64,000 nt of DNA from Amnibacterium flavum. Lineage in GTDB: Bacteria > Actinomycetota > Actinomycetes > Actinomycetales > Microbacteriaceae. How positions within the stretch are numbered: position 1 is the stretch's first letter; the number at the start of each line of letters is the position of its first letter. Location of the stretch: the NCBI RefSeq assembly GCF_003097495.1, contig NZ_QEOP01000001.1, positions 930,001-994,000 on the forward strand. The letters are read 5' to 3'. The notes beneath the pieces are model-generated. The model was not told where the DNA came from. It searched no databases and worked only from the letters and a program-made list of their open reading frames with translations. The translations under genes and the position numbers were made by a program. This document shows positions 7,953-14,763 of the stretch, in pieces.

Positions 7953-8917
7953 GACGCCGCCGTGATCGGCTGCAGCACGTGCTGCAGGTACCACCCGTTG
8001 AGCATGGCGCTCGTCGGCGGGTGCGGCGAGAGATCGGATTCGACGGTCACCCAGCCGTCGTAGCCGTGGGAGACGAGGGCGCGGACGACGGCCTCCGCAT
8101 CGACGATGCCGGCAGCCACGCCCAGCTCGAGGAACCAGCGCGGAACCGGCTTCTCCCCACCGCCCTTCTTCACGTGATGCTCGGCGTTCCGGCGCAGGTA
8201 CTCGTCGTCATCGTCGACGGCTGCCGCGTTCTTGAGCTGCACGTGCGCGACCCGATCGGGGTGCGCCTCGATGAATGCCACCGGATCGAGCCCCGCCGCG
8301 GCGAACTCGCCCGTGTCGACGGAGAATCCGACGAGGGCGGGGTCCGTGGCGGCCAGGAGCCTCTCGAGCCCATCGTGGGAGCGCAATGCCGAGAGGAAGT
8401 CGAAGTGGAGGGCGAGCCGGATCCCGAGCGGGGCGATCGCGCGTCCCACATCGTTCCAGCAGGCGGCGATCGTGTCGATCACCGCGTCGTCGAGCTCGGG
8501 TCGCTGCCACGCCGATGCCGTGGGACGCACGACCAGCACCTCTCCCCCCAGCTCCGCGAGCGCTTCGGCGAACCAGGTCGCATGCGAGACCACCGAGTCG
8601 TGCGCGGCCGGATCGGCCGGGTCGGCGGGACCGGACAGGTCCTCGCGGAACCCGAGCAGCGGGTCGAAGAACCAGCTGCTCACCGCCTCGAGAGCAGCGT
8701 CATGGACGAAGTCGGCGAAGCCCGCCGCCGATCCGAAGTTCGCGGCGAGCTGATCGGGGTTGCCGAGCGGCTCCCAGCGACCCGTGCCGGTCGTCAGCTC
8801 GACACCGGTGAAGCCGCTGATCGAGATGACGCGCAGGGCGCGCTCGTGATCGCGACGGCGGGTGAAGTCGTCGAACGACGGCTTCCACTGGTTGATGGCG
8901 TACGACCACCTGATCAC
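7949..8917 (-). CDS. Sugar phosphate isomerase/epimerase-like TIM barrel, type B copy 2
   Basis: A 322-residue xylose-isomerase-like TIM-barrel protein beginning WSYAINQWKPSF. It is a paralogue of the protein at 9855-10847; the two align almost without gaps over the first 230 residues. Likely metal-ligand positions are Asp173 (ALHFDFL, where most relatives have Glu), Asp201 (SVDTGEF), the AHVQLKN strand (His225, with Gln at 227) and Glu in VTVESD near residue 293. GTG at 8917 overlaps the upstream stop as GTGA. The gene lies between a type A partner and the GMC oxidases. By family and context it probably acts on a 3-keto-glycoside or the keto sugar released from it; the reaction is not established. 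Confidence 0.8.
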   Translation of the reverse strand: MIRWSYAINQWKPSFDDFTRRRDHERALRVISISGFTGVELTTGTGRWEPLGNPDQLAANFGSAAGFADFVHDAALEAVSSWFFDPLLGFREDLSGPADPADPAAHDSVVSHATWFAEALAELGGEVLVVRPTASAWQRPELDDAVIDTIAACWNDVGRAIAPLGIRLALHFDFLSALRSHDGLERLLAATDPALVGFSVDTGEFAAAGLDPVAFIEAHPDRVAHVQLKNAAAVDDDDEYLRRNAEHHVKKGGGEKPVPRWFLELGVAAGIVDAEAVVRALVSHGYDGWVTVESDLSPHPPTSAMLNGWYLQHVLQPITAAS

Positions 8918-9858
8918 TTCGCGGCCTCCTCTCGTGCGACCTTCTCGAGCACGTTCTTGGCGTACCAGCGAGCGATGGCGGTGCTCTCGGCGTGGTCGCC
9001 GCCGAGCTTGTTGGCCTTGTCGTGCTCGACGCTCAGCCAGCCGTCGTAGCCGTTGCGCACAACCGCGCGCATGAATGCCTCGAAGTCGACGAGACCTCCC
9101 TCGTCGCCCATCTCGTGGAACCACCTCGGTGTGGTGGTCCCCATCAGTTCGGCGTCGGGGCGGCGGCGGTAGTCGCCGACGAGATCCTGGTGGCGCGTGT
9201 CCTTGAAGTGGAAACCCGTGACCCGATCGGCGTACTTCTCGTAGAACTCGACCGGGTCGACGCTCGCGATGCAGTGCTGCGCGGTGTCGACGAACAGGTT
9301 GACCAGGGCGGGGTCGGTGTAGGCGTAGAAGGTGTCGAGCTCCTCCTTCGACTGGATCCCGCAGAAGAACTCGTGGTGGCAGGTCAGCTTGACGCCCGCG
9401 TCGAGCGTGATCGCGCCGACCTTGTTCCACAGCTCGGCGGTGGTCTTGATCTTGTCCTCGGTGACCGGCTCCATGTCGTAGTAGAGCGTCGCCGGCATGA
9501 CGATGATGTTGTCGAGCTGGATGCCCGACCAGCGGTCCATCGTGACCCGGAAGTCCTCGAGGATGTTGTCGTGCGTCGAGGCGATGTGGGGCGCGTAGTT
9601 GCGCTGGTCGTACGCCGCGGCGTGAAACGTGTTGACGATTCGCTCGAGACCGCGCTCCTGCACGAACTCCTGGTAGTTCGCAACCGAACCGTACTGGTCG
9701 ATGATCGTGAAGTAGCGGTGGTCGAAGGTGTCGATGGCGTCGTAGCCGACCGCCGCGACCTGCTTCAGGAAGCGGTCCATCGAGTCGTAGGTCTGCCACT
9801 GATCGATCGGGCCGTTCGGCGACGGGCTCCGCCAGTGGTCCATGTAGCTCCACTTCAT
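8914..9858 (-). CDS. Sugar phosphate isomerase/epimerase-like TIM barrel, type A copy 2
   Basis: A 314-residue TIM-barrel protein starting MKWSYMDHW, paralogous to the protein at 10844-11791. Candidate metal ligands are Glu163 (CHHEFFCG), Asp191 (FVDTAQH), His217 (GFHFKDT) and the Glu of LSVEHDKA near residue 285, the usual E-D-H-E set of the xylose-isomerase-like fold. ATG at 9858 overlaps the upstream stop by 4 bp. With type B copy 2 it repeats the order A then B seen at 11791-9855. A type A/type B heteromer is suggested by this conserved pairing (inference). Confidence 0.82.
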   Translation of the reverse strand: MKWSYMDHWRSPSPNGPIDQWQTYDSMDRFLKQVAAVGYDAIDTFDHRYFTIIDQYGSVANYQEFVQERGLERIVNTFHAAAYDQRNYAPHIASTHDNILEDFRVTMDRWSGIQLDNIIVMPATLYYDMEPVTEDKIKTTAELWNKVGAITLDAGVKLTCHHEFFCGIQSKEELDTFYAYTDPALVNLFVDTAQHCIASVDPVEFYEKYADRVTGFHFKDTRHQDLVGDYRRRPDAELMGTTTPRWFHEMGDEGGLVDFEAFMRAVVRNGYDGWLSVEHDKANKLGGDHAESTAIARWYAKNVLEKVAREEAAK

Positions 9859-10847
9859 CGTGCGGGCTCCTCGGTTCGGGCCGCGGCGCGGAAACCGGCC
9901 GCGGCGATGTGGGTGAGATACCAGGCGTTCAGCATTGCGCTCGTGGCCGGTTCGGGCGACTGGTCGCTCTCGAGCACTACCCACCCGGAGTAGTCGGATT
10001 CGCCGAGCACGCCGAGCACAGCTGCGGCGTCGACGAGACCCGCCTCGCTCCCGAACTCGAAGAACCAGCGTTCGATCCGGCGCCCCGCGTTGCCCTGGAG
10101 CATGTCGACCTCTGCCCCCGGCAGAAGGTAGGCGTTCTCCGAGTCGACGAAATGGCTGTCCTTGAGGTGCACGTGCCCGATGCGGTCGACGTGTCTGCGG
10201 GCGATCGCGACCGGGTCCTCGCCCGCCACGACGAGGTCGGCGGTGCTGAGGGAGAGGTCGACGAGGTCGGGGTCGGTGGAGTCGAGCAGGCTCGCGATGC
10301 CCGCCGCATCCCGCAGGGGAGACAGGCAGTCGATGTCGGCGGCGAGCCGGACACCACGGTCCTTCGCAGCCGAGCCGATCCGCTCGAGCACCGAGGCGAC
10401 CGCTCCGACGTCGAGGTCGGCTCCGATGCGGCCGGCGGGCTCGGTGGCCCGGACGACGATCCGATCGCAGCCCAGCTCGGTCAGGAGGTCGAGATACGGG
10501 TCGACCGCGGCGAGGATCCGGGCGTGATCGGCGGGGCGGGAGGTCGAGCGGAGGTCGAATCCCTCCTCGGCTGCCGGAGCCGACGGATCCCAGGTGAGGC
10601 TCGAGACGGCGTCGATTCCGCATTCGGCGAGCCGGCCGACGAATCCGGCCGACGACCCGTAGTTCAGTCGGAGATGCTCGGGGCGGCCGAGGTTGCTCCA
10701 CCGGCCCGTGCCCGCCCAGAGCTCGACGGCCCGGAACCCCGAGACGGACAGCGTCTTGAAGGCGCGCTCGTGATCTTCGAGACGAACGAACGAGGTCGGG
10801 CTCTGGCGCCACTGGTTGAGGGCGTAGGAGTAGCGGAATCCGCTCAT
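9855..10847 (-). CDS. Sugar phosphate isomerase/epimerase-like TIM barrel, type B copy 1 (altered metal site)
   Basis: A 330-residue paralogue of the protein at 7949-8917, beginning MSGFRYSYALNQW. Asp173 (AADIDCL) is kept, but the next ligand position, Asp201 in the other copy, is Ser201 (LSLSTADL). The HVHLKDS strand and LESDQSP near residue 301 are kept. Loss of one acidic ligand suggests a weakened metal site or a structural partner role. ATG at 10847 overlaps the preceding stop by 4 bp. The alternative upstream Met at 10892 would overlap type A copy 1 by 49 bp and is not preferred. Confidence 0.8.
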   Translation of the reverse strand: MSGFRYSYALNQWRQSPTSFVRLEDHERAFKTLSVSGFRAVELWAGTGRWSNLGRPEHLRLNYGSSAGFVGRLAECGIDAVSSLTWDPSAPAAEEGFDLRSTSRPADHARILAAVDPYLDLLTELGCDRIVVRATEPAGRIGADLDVGAVASVLERIGSAAKDRGVRLAADIDCLSPLRDAAGIASLLDSTDPDLVDLSLSTADLVVAGEDPVAIARRHVDRIGHVHLKDSHFVDSENAYLLPGAEVDMLQGNAGRRIERWFFEFGSEAGLVDAAAVLGVLGESDYSGWVVLESDQSPEPATSAMLNAWYLTHIAAAGFRAAARTEEPAR

Positions 10848-11791
10848 GCGGCACCCCCTCGGACCGAGTCCAGCACGTTGTCGATGTACCACTTCGCCAC
10901 GGCGGTCGCCTCGGCGAAGTTGCCGCCGCCCAGGTCGGCCTTGTCGTGCTCTACCGTCAGCCAGCCGTCGAATCCACTGTCGAGGATCTCGCGCATCAGC
11001 GCCGGGAAGTCGACGAGGCCCTCTGGCGTGCCCATCTCGTAGAACCAGCGGGGCACTCCGGTCGCCATCAGCTCGGCATCAGGTGCCGTCCGGTACGCGT
11101 CGAAGTCGTCCACTCGCTGGGTGTCCTTGAAGTGGAATCCGCGGCAGCGATCGCGATAGCGGCGGAACAGCGCGAGCGGGTCGACCCCCGCGATCGTGTG
11201 CTGGGCGGTGTCGCAGAAGAAGCCGACCAGCTCGGGGTCGGTGTGCTCGAAGAAGAGCGCCAGCTCGTCCTCGGTCCTGATGGCCCCCCAGAACTCGAAG
11301 TGGCAGGTCAGGTTGAGGCCTCGCGGTGCGAGCATCGCGCCGACCCGGTTCCAGAGCTCGGCGGTGATCTTGATGGTCTCGTCGGTCACGGGCTCGACCT
11401 GGAAGTACGTGTTGGTCGGCATCACGATGACGTTCTCGACCGCGAGACCGTCCACGGCGGCAGCCGTGCGCTCGAAGTCGGCGAAGATCCGGTCGTGGGT
11501 CTCGCGGCGGTGAGGAGCCGCGAAATCCGTCGCATACGGGTAGGCGGCGAAGACGCCGGTGAGTCCGACGAAACCGTGATCCTGAAGGGCCCGCTCGAAC
11601 GCCGGGACCGAACCGTACAACGACGCGTAGATCGGAAGGGTGAAGCCGAAGGTGTCGAAGCCGGTGAAACCGAGCGTCTCGAGCTGCCGAAGATAGCGCT
11701 CGGTGTGATTCCTGTTGAACGTCGGCTGCCGCGGTCCCTGGGGGGTTCCGGTTATCCAGTGATCCATATAGGACCAGCGTTTCCACGTCAT
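10844..11791 (-). CDS. Sugar phosphate isomerase/epimerase-like TIM barrel, type A copy 1
   Basis: A 315-residue TIM-barrel protein with the same architecture as the protein at 8914-9858: RWSYMDHW at the N-terminus, CHFEFWG with the Glu ligand, FFCDTAQH with Asp, RGFHFKDT with His and TVEHDKA with the final Glu. It is the first gene of the leftward operon A1-B1-A2-B2-GMC2-GMC1; the first five genes are linked by 4-bp overlaps and the last follows after a 4-bp gap. A clear AAGGAG precedes the ATG at 11791, and the perfect operator palindrome lies 24 bp upstream. A role in processing 3-keto-glycosides or derived ketoses is inferred from family and neighbours. Confidence 0.83.
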   Translation of the reverse strand: MTWKRWSYMDHWITGTPQGPRQPTFNRNHTERYLRQLETLGFTGFDTFGFTLPIYASLYGSVPAFERALQDHGFVGLTGVFAAYPYATDFAAPHRRETHDRIFADFERTAAAVDGLAVENVIVMPTNTYFQVEPVTDETIKITAELWNRVGAMLAPRGLNLTCHFEFWGAIRTEDELALFFEHTDPELVGFFCDTAQHTIAGVDPLALFRRYRDRCRGFHFKDTQRVDDFDAYRTAPDAELMATGVPRWFYEMGTPEGLVDFPALMREILDSGFDGWLTVEHDKADLGGGNFAEATAVAKWYIDNVLDSVRGGAA

Positions 11792-11814
11792 CGTGCTCCT
11801 TTGCTCGCGATAAC

Positions 11815-11836
11815 ACTACCTACCTTGGTAGGTAGT
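11815..11836. promoter_or_regulatory. Perfect palindromic operator, island regulon site 2
   Basis: ACTACCTACC-TT-GGTAGGTAGT: two perfect 10-bp arms around TT, placed upstream of the leftward TIM-barrel/GMC operon and just after the stop of the TrmB-like gene. It is the best copy of the TANCYACY-NN-RGTRGNTA motif also found at 1452-1469 and 14036-14053. Its symmetry suits a dimeric winged-helix regulator. The regulator encoded next door is the obvious candidate. Confidence 0.75.
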
Positions 11837-11876
11837 TGCACCATTCGATCGCGAAGCTATGTCCCCCGGGGCGCGA

Positions 11877-12797
11877 TCAGGCCGGGCGGCCGCCGGCCCG
11901 ACGACGCACGCGGACGGGCGCTGCGGGCTCCGCGGTCTCGGGCTCGACAGCCTCCATGACGGGCGCGCGGTAGGTCTCGAGCGCCTGCAGGCCGGGGCCG
12001 TACGCCTCCACGAGCGTCGGCCCGAAGTCGGCGTAGACCTGCTGCAGATCGATGTCGTGGCGGATCATGCCCTTGACGGCGGCGATGATGGCCGTGTTGC
12101 CGGACTGCACGCCCTCCCAGGTCTCGCCGTCGACGGCGACCGCGGTCACCGCCTCCAACGAGTCGACCACGAGCGCGAGATGCCGTGCCTGATGGTGACG
12201 GTAGATGGCCCGGTCGGTGCTCGCGTGGCGGAAGATGCGCATGCCGTGCTCCTGGCGGCCCGCTGCGCCGAAGTCGAGCAGGATGACGTCGACACCGCGA
12301 TCCACCGCCGCCCGGAGGGATGGGATGAGCGCGTCGAGCTCGGCCGGCGAGGTCGAGAGGTAGACGCGCCGCTCGGCGCCCTCGATGAGGCTACGCGCGG
12401 CGGCCATGACGCGATCGCCGGTGCGGAAACCACGCACCTGCACGGCGGGGGAGGTGTGGTCGTCGTGATGGATCGTCTTCGCGGCTTGAGCGGCGGACTC
12501 GTGACTGCGGCGGAACTCGCGCTCGAGGTCCTCGAGGACCTGATCGGGCGCGGTGGCGGCGAAGACCGCCGGGTCGTCGGCGATCTGCTGAGCGACTCCG
12601 CGTCGCACCAGGCGCCGCAGCGTCTCGTAGACCTTCGGCTGCGGCACGCCGGTCGCCTTGGCGACGCCGTAGCCGGTCAGGCCGTCGGACCCGATCAGTC
12701 CGACGTAGCACTTCGCCTCGTACTGGCTGAAGCCGAGCTGCAGCAGTGCATCGAACAGCTGCTGCCGCGACCCGGTAAGTGCCGTCTCATCAGTCAT
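11877..12797 (-). CDS. TrmB-family transcriptional regulator
   Basis: A 306-residue regulator. Residues 15-75 form a winged helix of the TrmB type: LGFSQYEAKCYVGLIG, then GVAKATGVPQPKVYETLRRL as the recognition region. A short coiled segment follows (EDLEREFRRSHESAAQAAKT, about 110-130). The C-terminal half has a PLD-like effector fold (RRVYLSTSPAELDALIPSL through VDVILLDFG). TrmB proteins of this type sense sugars or sugar derivatives. AGGAGG precedes the ATG at 12797; a GTG at 12800 is too close to it. The gene sits centrally among the operons carrying the shared operator and has a related half-site (12829-12836) upstream of itself, suggesting autoregulation. Confidence 0.85.
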   Translation of the reverse strand: MTDETALTGSRQQLFDALLQLGFSQYEAKCYVGLIGSDGLTGYGVAKATGVPQPKVYETLRRLVRRGVAQQIADDPAVFAATAPDQVLEDLEREFRRSHESAAQAAKTIHHDDHTSPAVQVRGFRTGDRVMAAARSLIEGAERRVYLSTSPAELDALIPSLRAAVDRGVDVILLDFGAAGRQEHGMRIFRHASTDRAIYRHHQARHLALVVDSLEAVTAVAVDGETWEGVQSGNTAIIAAVKGMIRHDIDLQQVYADFGPTLVEAYGPGLQALETYRAPVMEAVEPETAEPAAPVRVRRRAGGRPA

Positions 12798-12828
12798 CAC
12801 GACCTCCTGCGGAGAAGTATAGGACGGT

Positions 12829-12836
12829 AGTGGTTA
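12829..12836. promoter_or_regulatory. Possible operator half-site upstream of the TrmB-like gene
   Basis: AGTGGTTA fits the right half of the island motif (RGTRGNTA) about 30 bp upstream of the regulator start. The expected left half (12819-12826) matches poorly. This is weak evidence for autoregulation. Confidence 0.35.
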
Positions 12837-12874
12837 CCGGTGTAGTACGTGTCGCTCGGCGTGGGCTGTGCGTC

Positions 12875-14020
12875 TCAGCGGCGCTCGACGATCATGGCCA
12901 TGCCCTGGCCGCCCCCGACGCAGAGCGTGACCATGCCGATGGTGCCGTCGATCTCCTCGAGAGTGGTCATGAGAGTGGTCAGCAGGCGGATCCCGCTCAT
13001 GCCGAAGGGATGCCCGAGGGCGATCGATCCGCCGCGCAGGTTGACCTGCGAGTCGATGTCCATACCGGTGTCGCGCGCCGTGGCCAGGACCTGCGCGGCG
13101 AAGGCCTCGTTGAACTCGATCGCGTCGATGTCGCCGATGGTCATTCCGGCTCGCTCGAGCACTCTTCCGACGGCCTCGATGGGTCCGATGCCCATGAGTT
13201 CGGGCGCGATGCCCGACACCGACGTTGCGACGATACGTGCCCGCACGGGCAGCTCCTGCTCGGCGGCCAATCGGTCGCTCACGACGACGGCGGCGGCAGC
13301 GCCGTCGTTCAGGGGGCAGGAGTTGCCCGCCGTCACTCGGCCGTTCTCGCGGAATGCGGGTCGCAGCCCCGCGAGGGTCTCGAGGCTCGTGTCCCGTCGC
13401 GGACCGTCGTCGGTGTCGAACGAAGTCCCGTCCGGCAGTGCGACCGGCGTGATCTCCTTCGCGGTCGACCCGCTGTCGCGGGCGGCGATGGCGAGACGAT
13501 GGGAGCGGAGTGCGAACTCGTCCATCTCGGTCCGCGTGATGCCGTAGCGGTCGGCGACGTTCTCCGCCGTCTCGCCCATGGCGATGTACATGTCGGCGAG
13601 GCCTCCCGGCAGCAGGAGCGGATGCTTGTCCTCGTCCCGGGTGCCGCGGCCGGTCGTGCTCGTCGACTCGACGCCCGACGCGAGGATCGCGTCCGACTCG
13701 CCAGACCAGATCGCGTGCGCCGACATGCGCATCGCCTGCAGGCTCGAGGCGCAGAAGCGGTTGACCGTCGCGCCGGGAACGGTGATCGGGAGGCCGGCGA
13801 GCGGGACCGCCCGGCGGCCGAGATTGCCGCCTGCCTTGCCCTCGGGGTAGGCGGTGCCGAGAAGCGAATCCTCGAGCGTGTGCGGGTCGATTCCGGAGTG
13901 CTGCACCGCGGCCCGCATCGCGGTGGCGACGAGATCGTCGGGGCGGACCTCCCGCAGTGATCCCTTCACGGCGCGGCCGATAGGAGTGCGGGTGAGTGAG
14001 GCGATCAAAGCTTCGGGCAT
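12875..14020 (-). CDS. Thiolase family acetyl-CoA C-acyltransferase
   Basis: A 381-residue thiolase of degradative length. The nucleophilic Cys is in RFCASSLQAM near residue 92, the catalytic His in GHPFGMSG near 335, and the second Cys in LCVGGGQGMAM near 370. It performs CoA-dependent cleavage of a 3-ketoacyl-CoA. Start ATG at 14020 has AGGAGG ten bases upstream, overlapping the operator at 14036-14053. It is divergent from the crotonase-hydantoinase operon at 14080, so both are likely controlled from the same site. The substrate is presumably a 3-oxoacyl-CoA from the aglycone side chain (inference). Confidence 0.92.
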   Translation of the reverse strand: MPEALIASLTRTPIGRAVKGSLREVRPDDLVATAMRAAVQHSGIDPHTLEDSLLGTAYPEGKAGGNLGRRAVPLAGLPITVPGATVNRFCASSLQAMRMSAHAIWSGESDAILASGVESTSTTGRGTRDEDKHPLLLPGGLADMYIAMGETAENVADRYGITRTEMDEFALRSHRLAIAARDSGSTAKEITPVALPDGTSFDTDDGPRRDTSLETLAGLRPAFRENGRVTAGNSCPLNDGAAAAVVVSDRLAAEQELPVRARIVATSVSGIAPELMGIGPIEAVGRVLERAGMTIGDIDAIEFNEAFAAQVLATARDTGMDIDSQVNLRGGSIALGHPFGMSGIRLLTTLMTTLEEIDGTIGMVTLCVGGGQGMAMIVERR

Positions 14021-14035
14021 GTGAATATTTCCTCC

Positions 14036-14053
14036 TACCTACTATGGTAGTTC
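14036..14053. promoter_or_regulatory. Inverted-repeat operator, island regulon site 3
   Basis: TACCTACT-AT-GGTAGTTC, an 8+2+8 imperfect inverted repeat in the 59-bp divergent region between the thiolase and second crotonase genes. It overlaps the Shine-Dalgarno region of the thiolase. It shares TACCTAC and GGTAG with the perfect site at 11815-11836. Confidence 0.65.
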
Positions 14054-14079
14054 ATAGAGGCCCGAACGATGGAGTGACG

Positions 14080-14763
14080 ATGCCCGAGACCGAGACGAAA
14101 CCGCCTGCGCGGCTCGAGCGACGCGGGGGCACCGCGCTGATCACCCTCTCGGGGCCCGCGTTCTGCTCCGGAGCTGTGCTCTCCACCCTCGTCGCCTCCG
14201 CGGACGGGCGCTTCGACGATGTCATCGCCGTCTACGAAGGATTCCTTCGAGTGCGACGCTCCCCGCTTCCCACTATCGCCGCCGTGAACGGGCCCGCCGT
14301 GGGGGCCGGGCTCAACCTCGCCCTCGCCTGCGATGTGCGCACCGCCTCGACGTCGGCACGATTCGAGAGCCGCTTCCCCGCGCTTCGACTGCATCCCGGC
14401 GGAGGGCACACCTGGCTTCTCGAACGGGCCGTCGGCCGGCAGCGGGCGACGATGATGAACGTCTTCGGCGAGGCCCTCGACGCCGCCGCCGCCCTCCAGG
14501 CCGGTCTCATCGCCTCCGTGCATTCGCCCGACGCCCTCGTCGAGGAGACGGTCGAGCTCGCCTCACGCGCCACCGAGCTCGACCGCGAATACGTCGAAGC
14601 GGTCACGGCCACCCTGCGCACCGCCGAGGAGACTCCCGAGCACGCCGGCATCCTCGACCTCGAGACCCGGCGTCAGCGCTGGTCGACCGGTCGACCCGAC
14701 TTCATCGCCGCGACTCGGGCGCTGCAGGAACGCATCACCGGACGGGAGAGGGGCAGCCGATGA
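14080..14763 (+). CDS. Enoyl-CoA hydratase/isomerase family protein (crotonase), short
   Basis: A 227-residue crotonase-fold protein, shorter than usual because the N-terminal strands are reduced (the substrate loop FCSGAVLSTL lies near residue 28). Both glutamates of classical hydratases are absent: GAGLNLALACD has Asn at the first position, and the second is within FESRFPALRLHPGGG without the PE motif. HPGGGHTWLL is a variant seen in some actinobacterial crotonases of unknown reaction. GGAG lies before the ATG at 14080. The stop overlaps the hydantoinase A start (ATGA). It is first in a ten-gene rightward run ending at 24060. Confidence 0.82.
   Translation: MPETETKPPARLERRGGTALITLSGPAFCSGAVLSTLVASADGRFDDVIAVYEGFLRVRRSPLPTIAAVNGPAVGAGLNLALACDVRTASTSARFESRFPALRLHPGGGHTWLLERAVGRQRATMMNVFGEALDAAAALQAGLIASVHSPDALVEETVELASRATELDREYVEAVTATLRTAEETPEHAGILDLETRRQRWSTGRPDFIAATRALQERITGRERGSR

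Noticed and set aside
8914-10854. One 646-residue minus-strand protein spanning two genes
   Set aside because: Its first half is an out-of-frame reading of the type B gene; the real start is the ATG at 9858, which overlaps the upstream stop by 4 bp.
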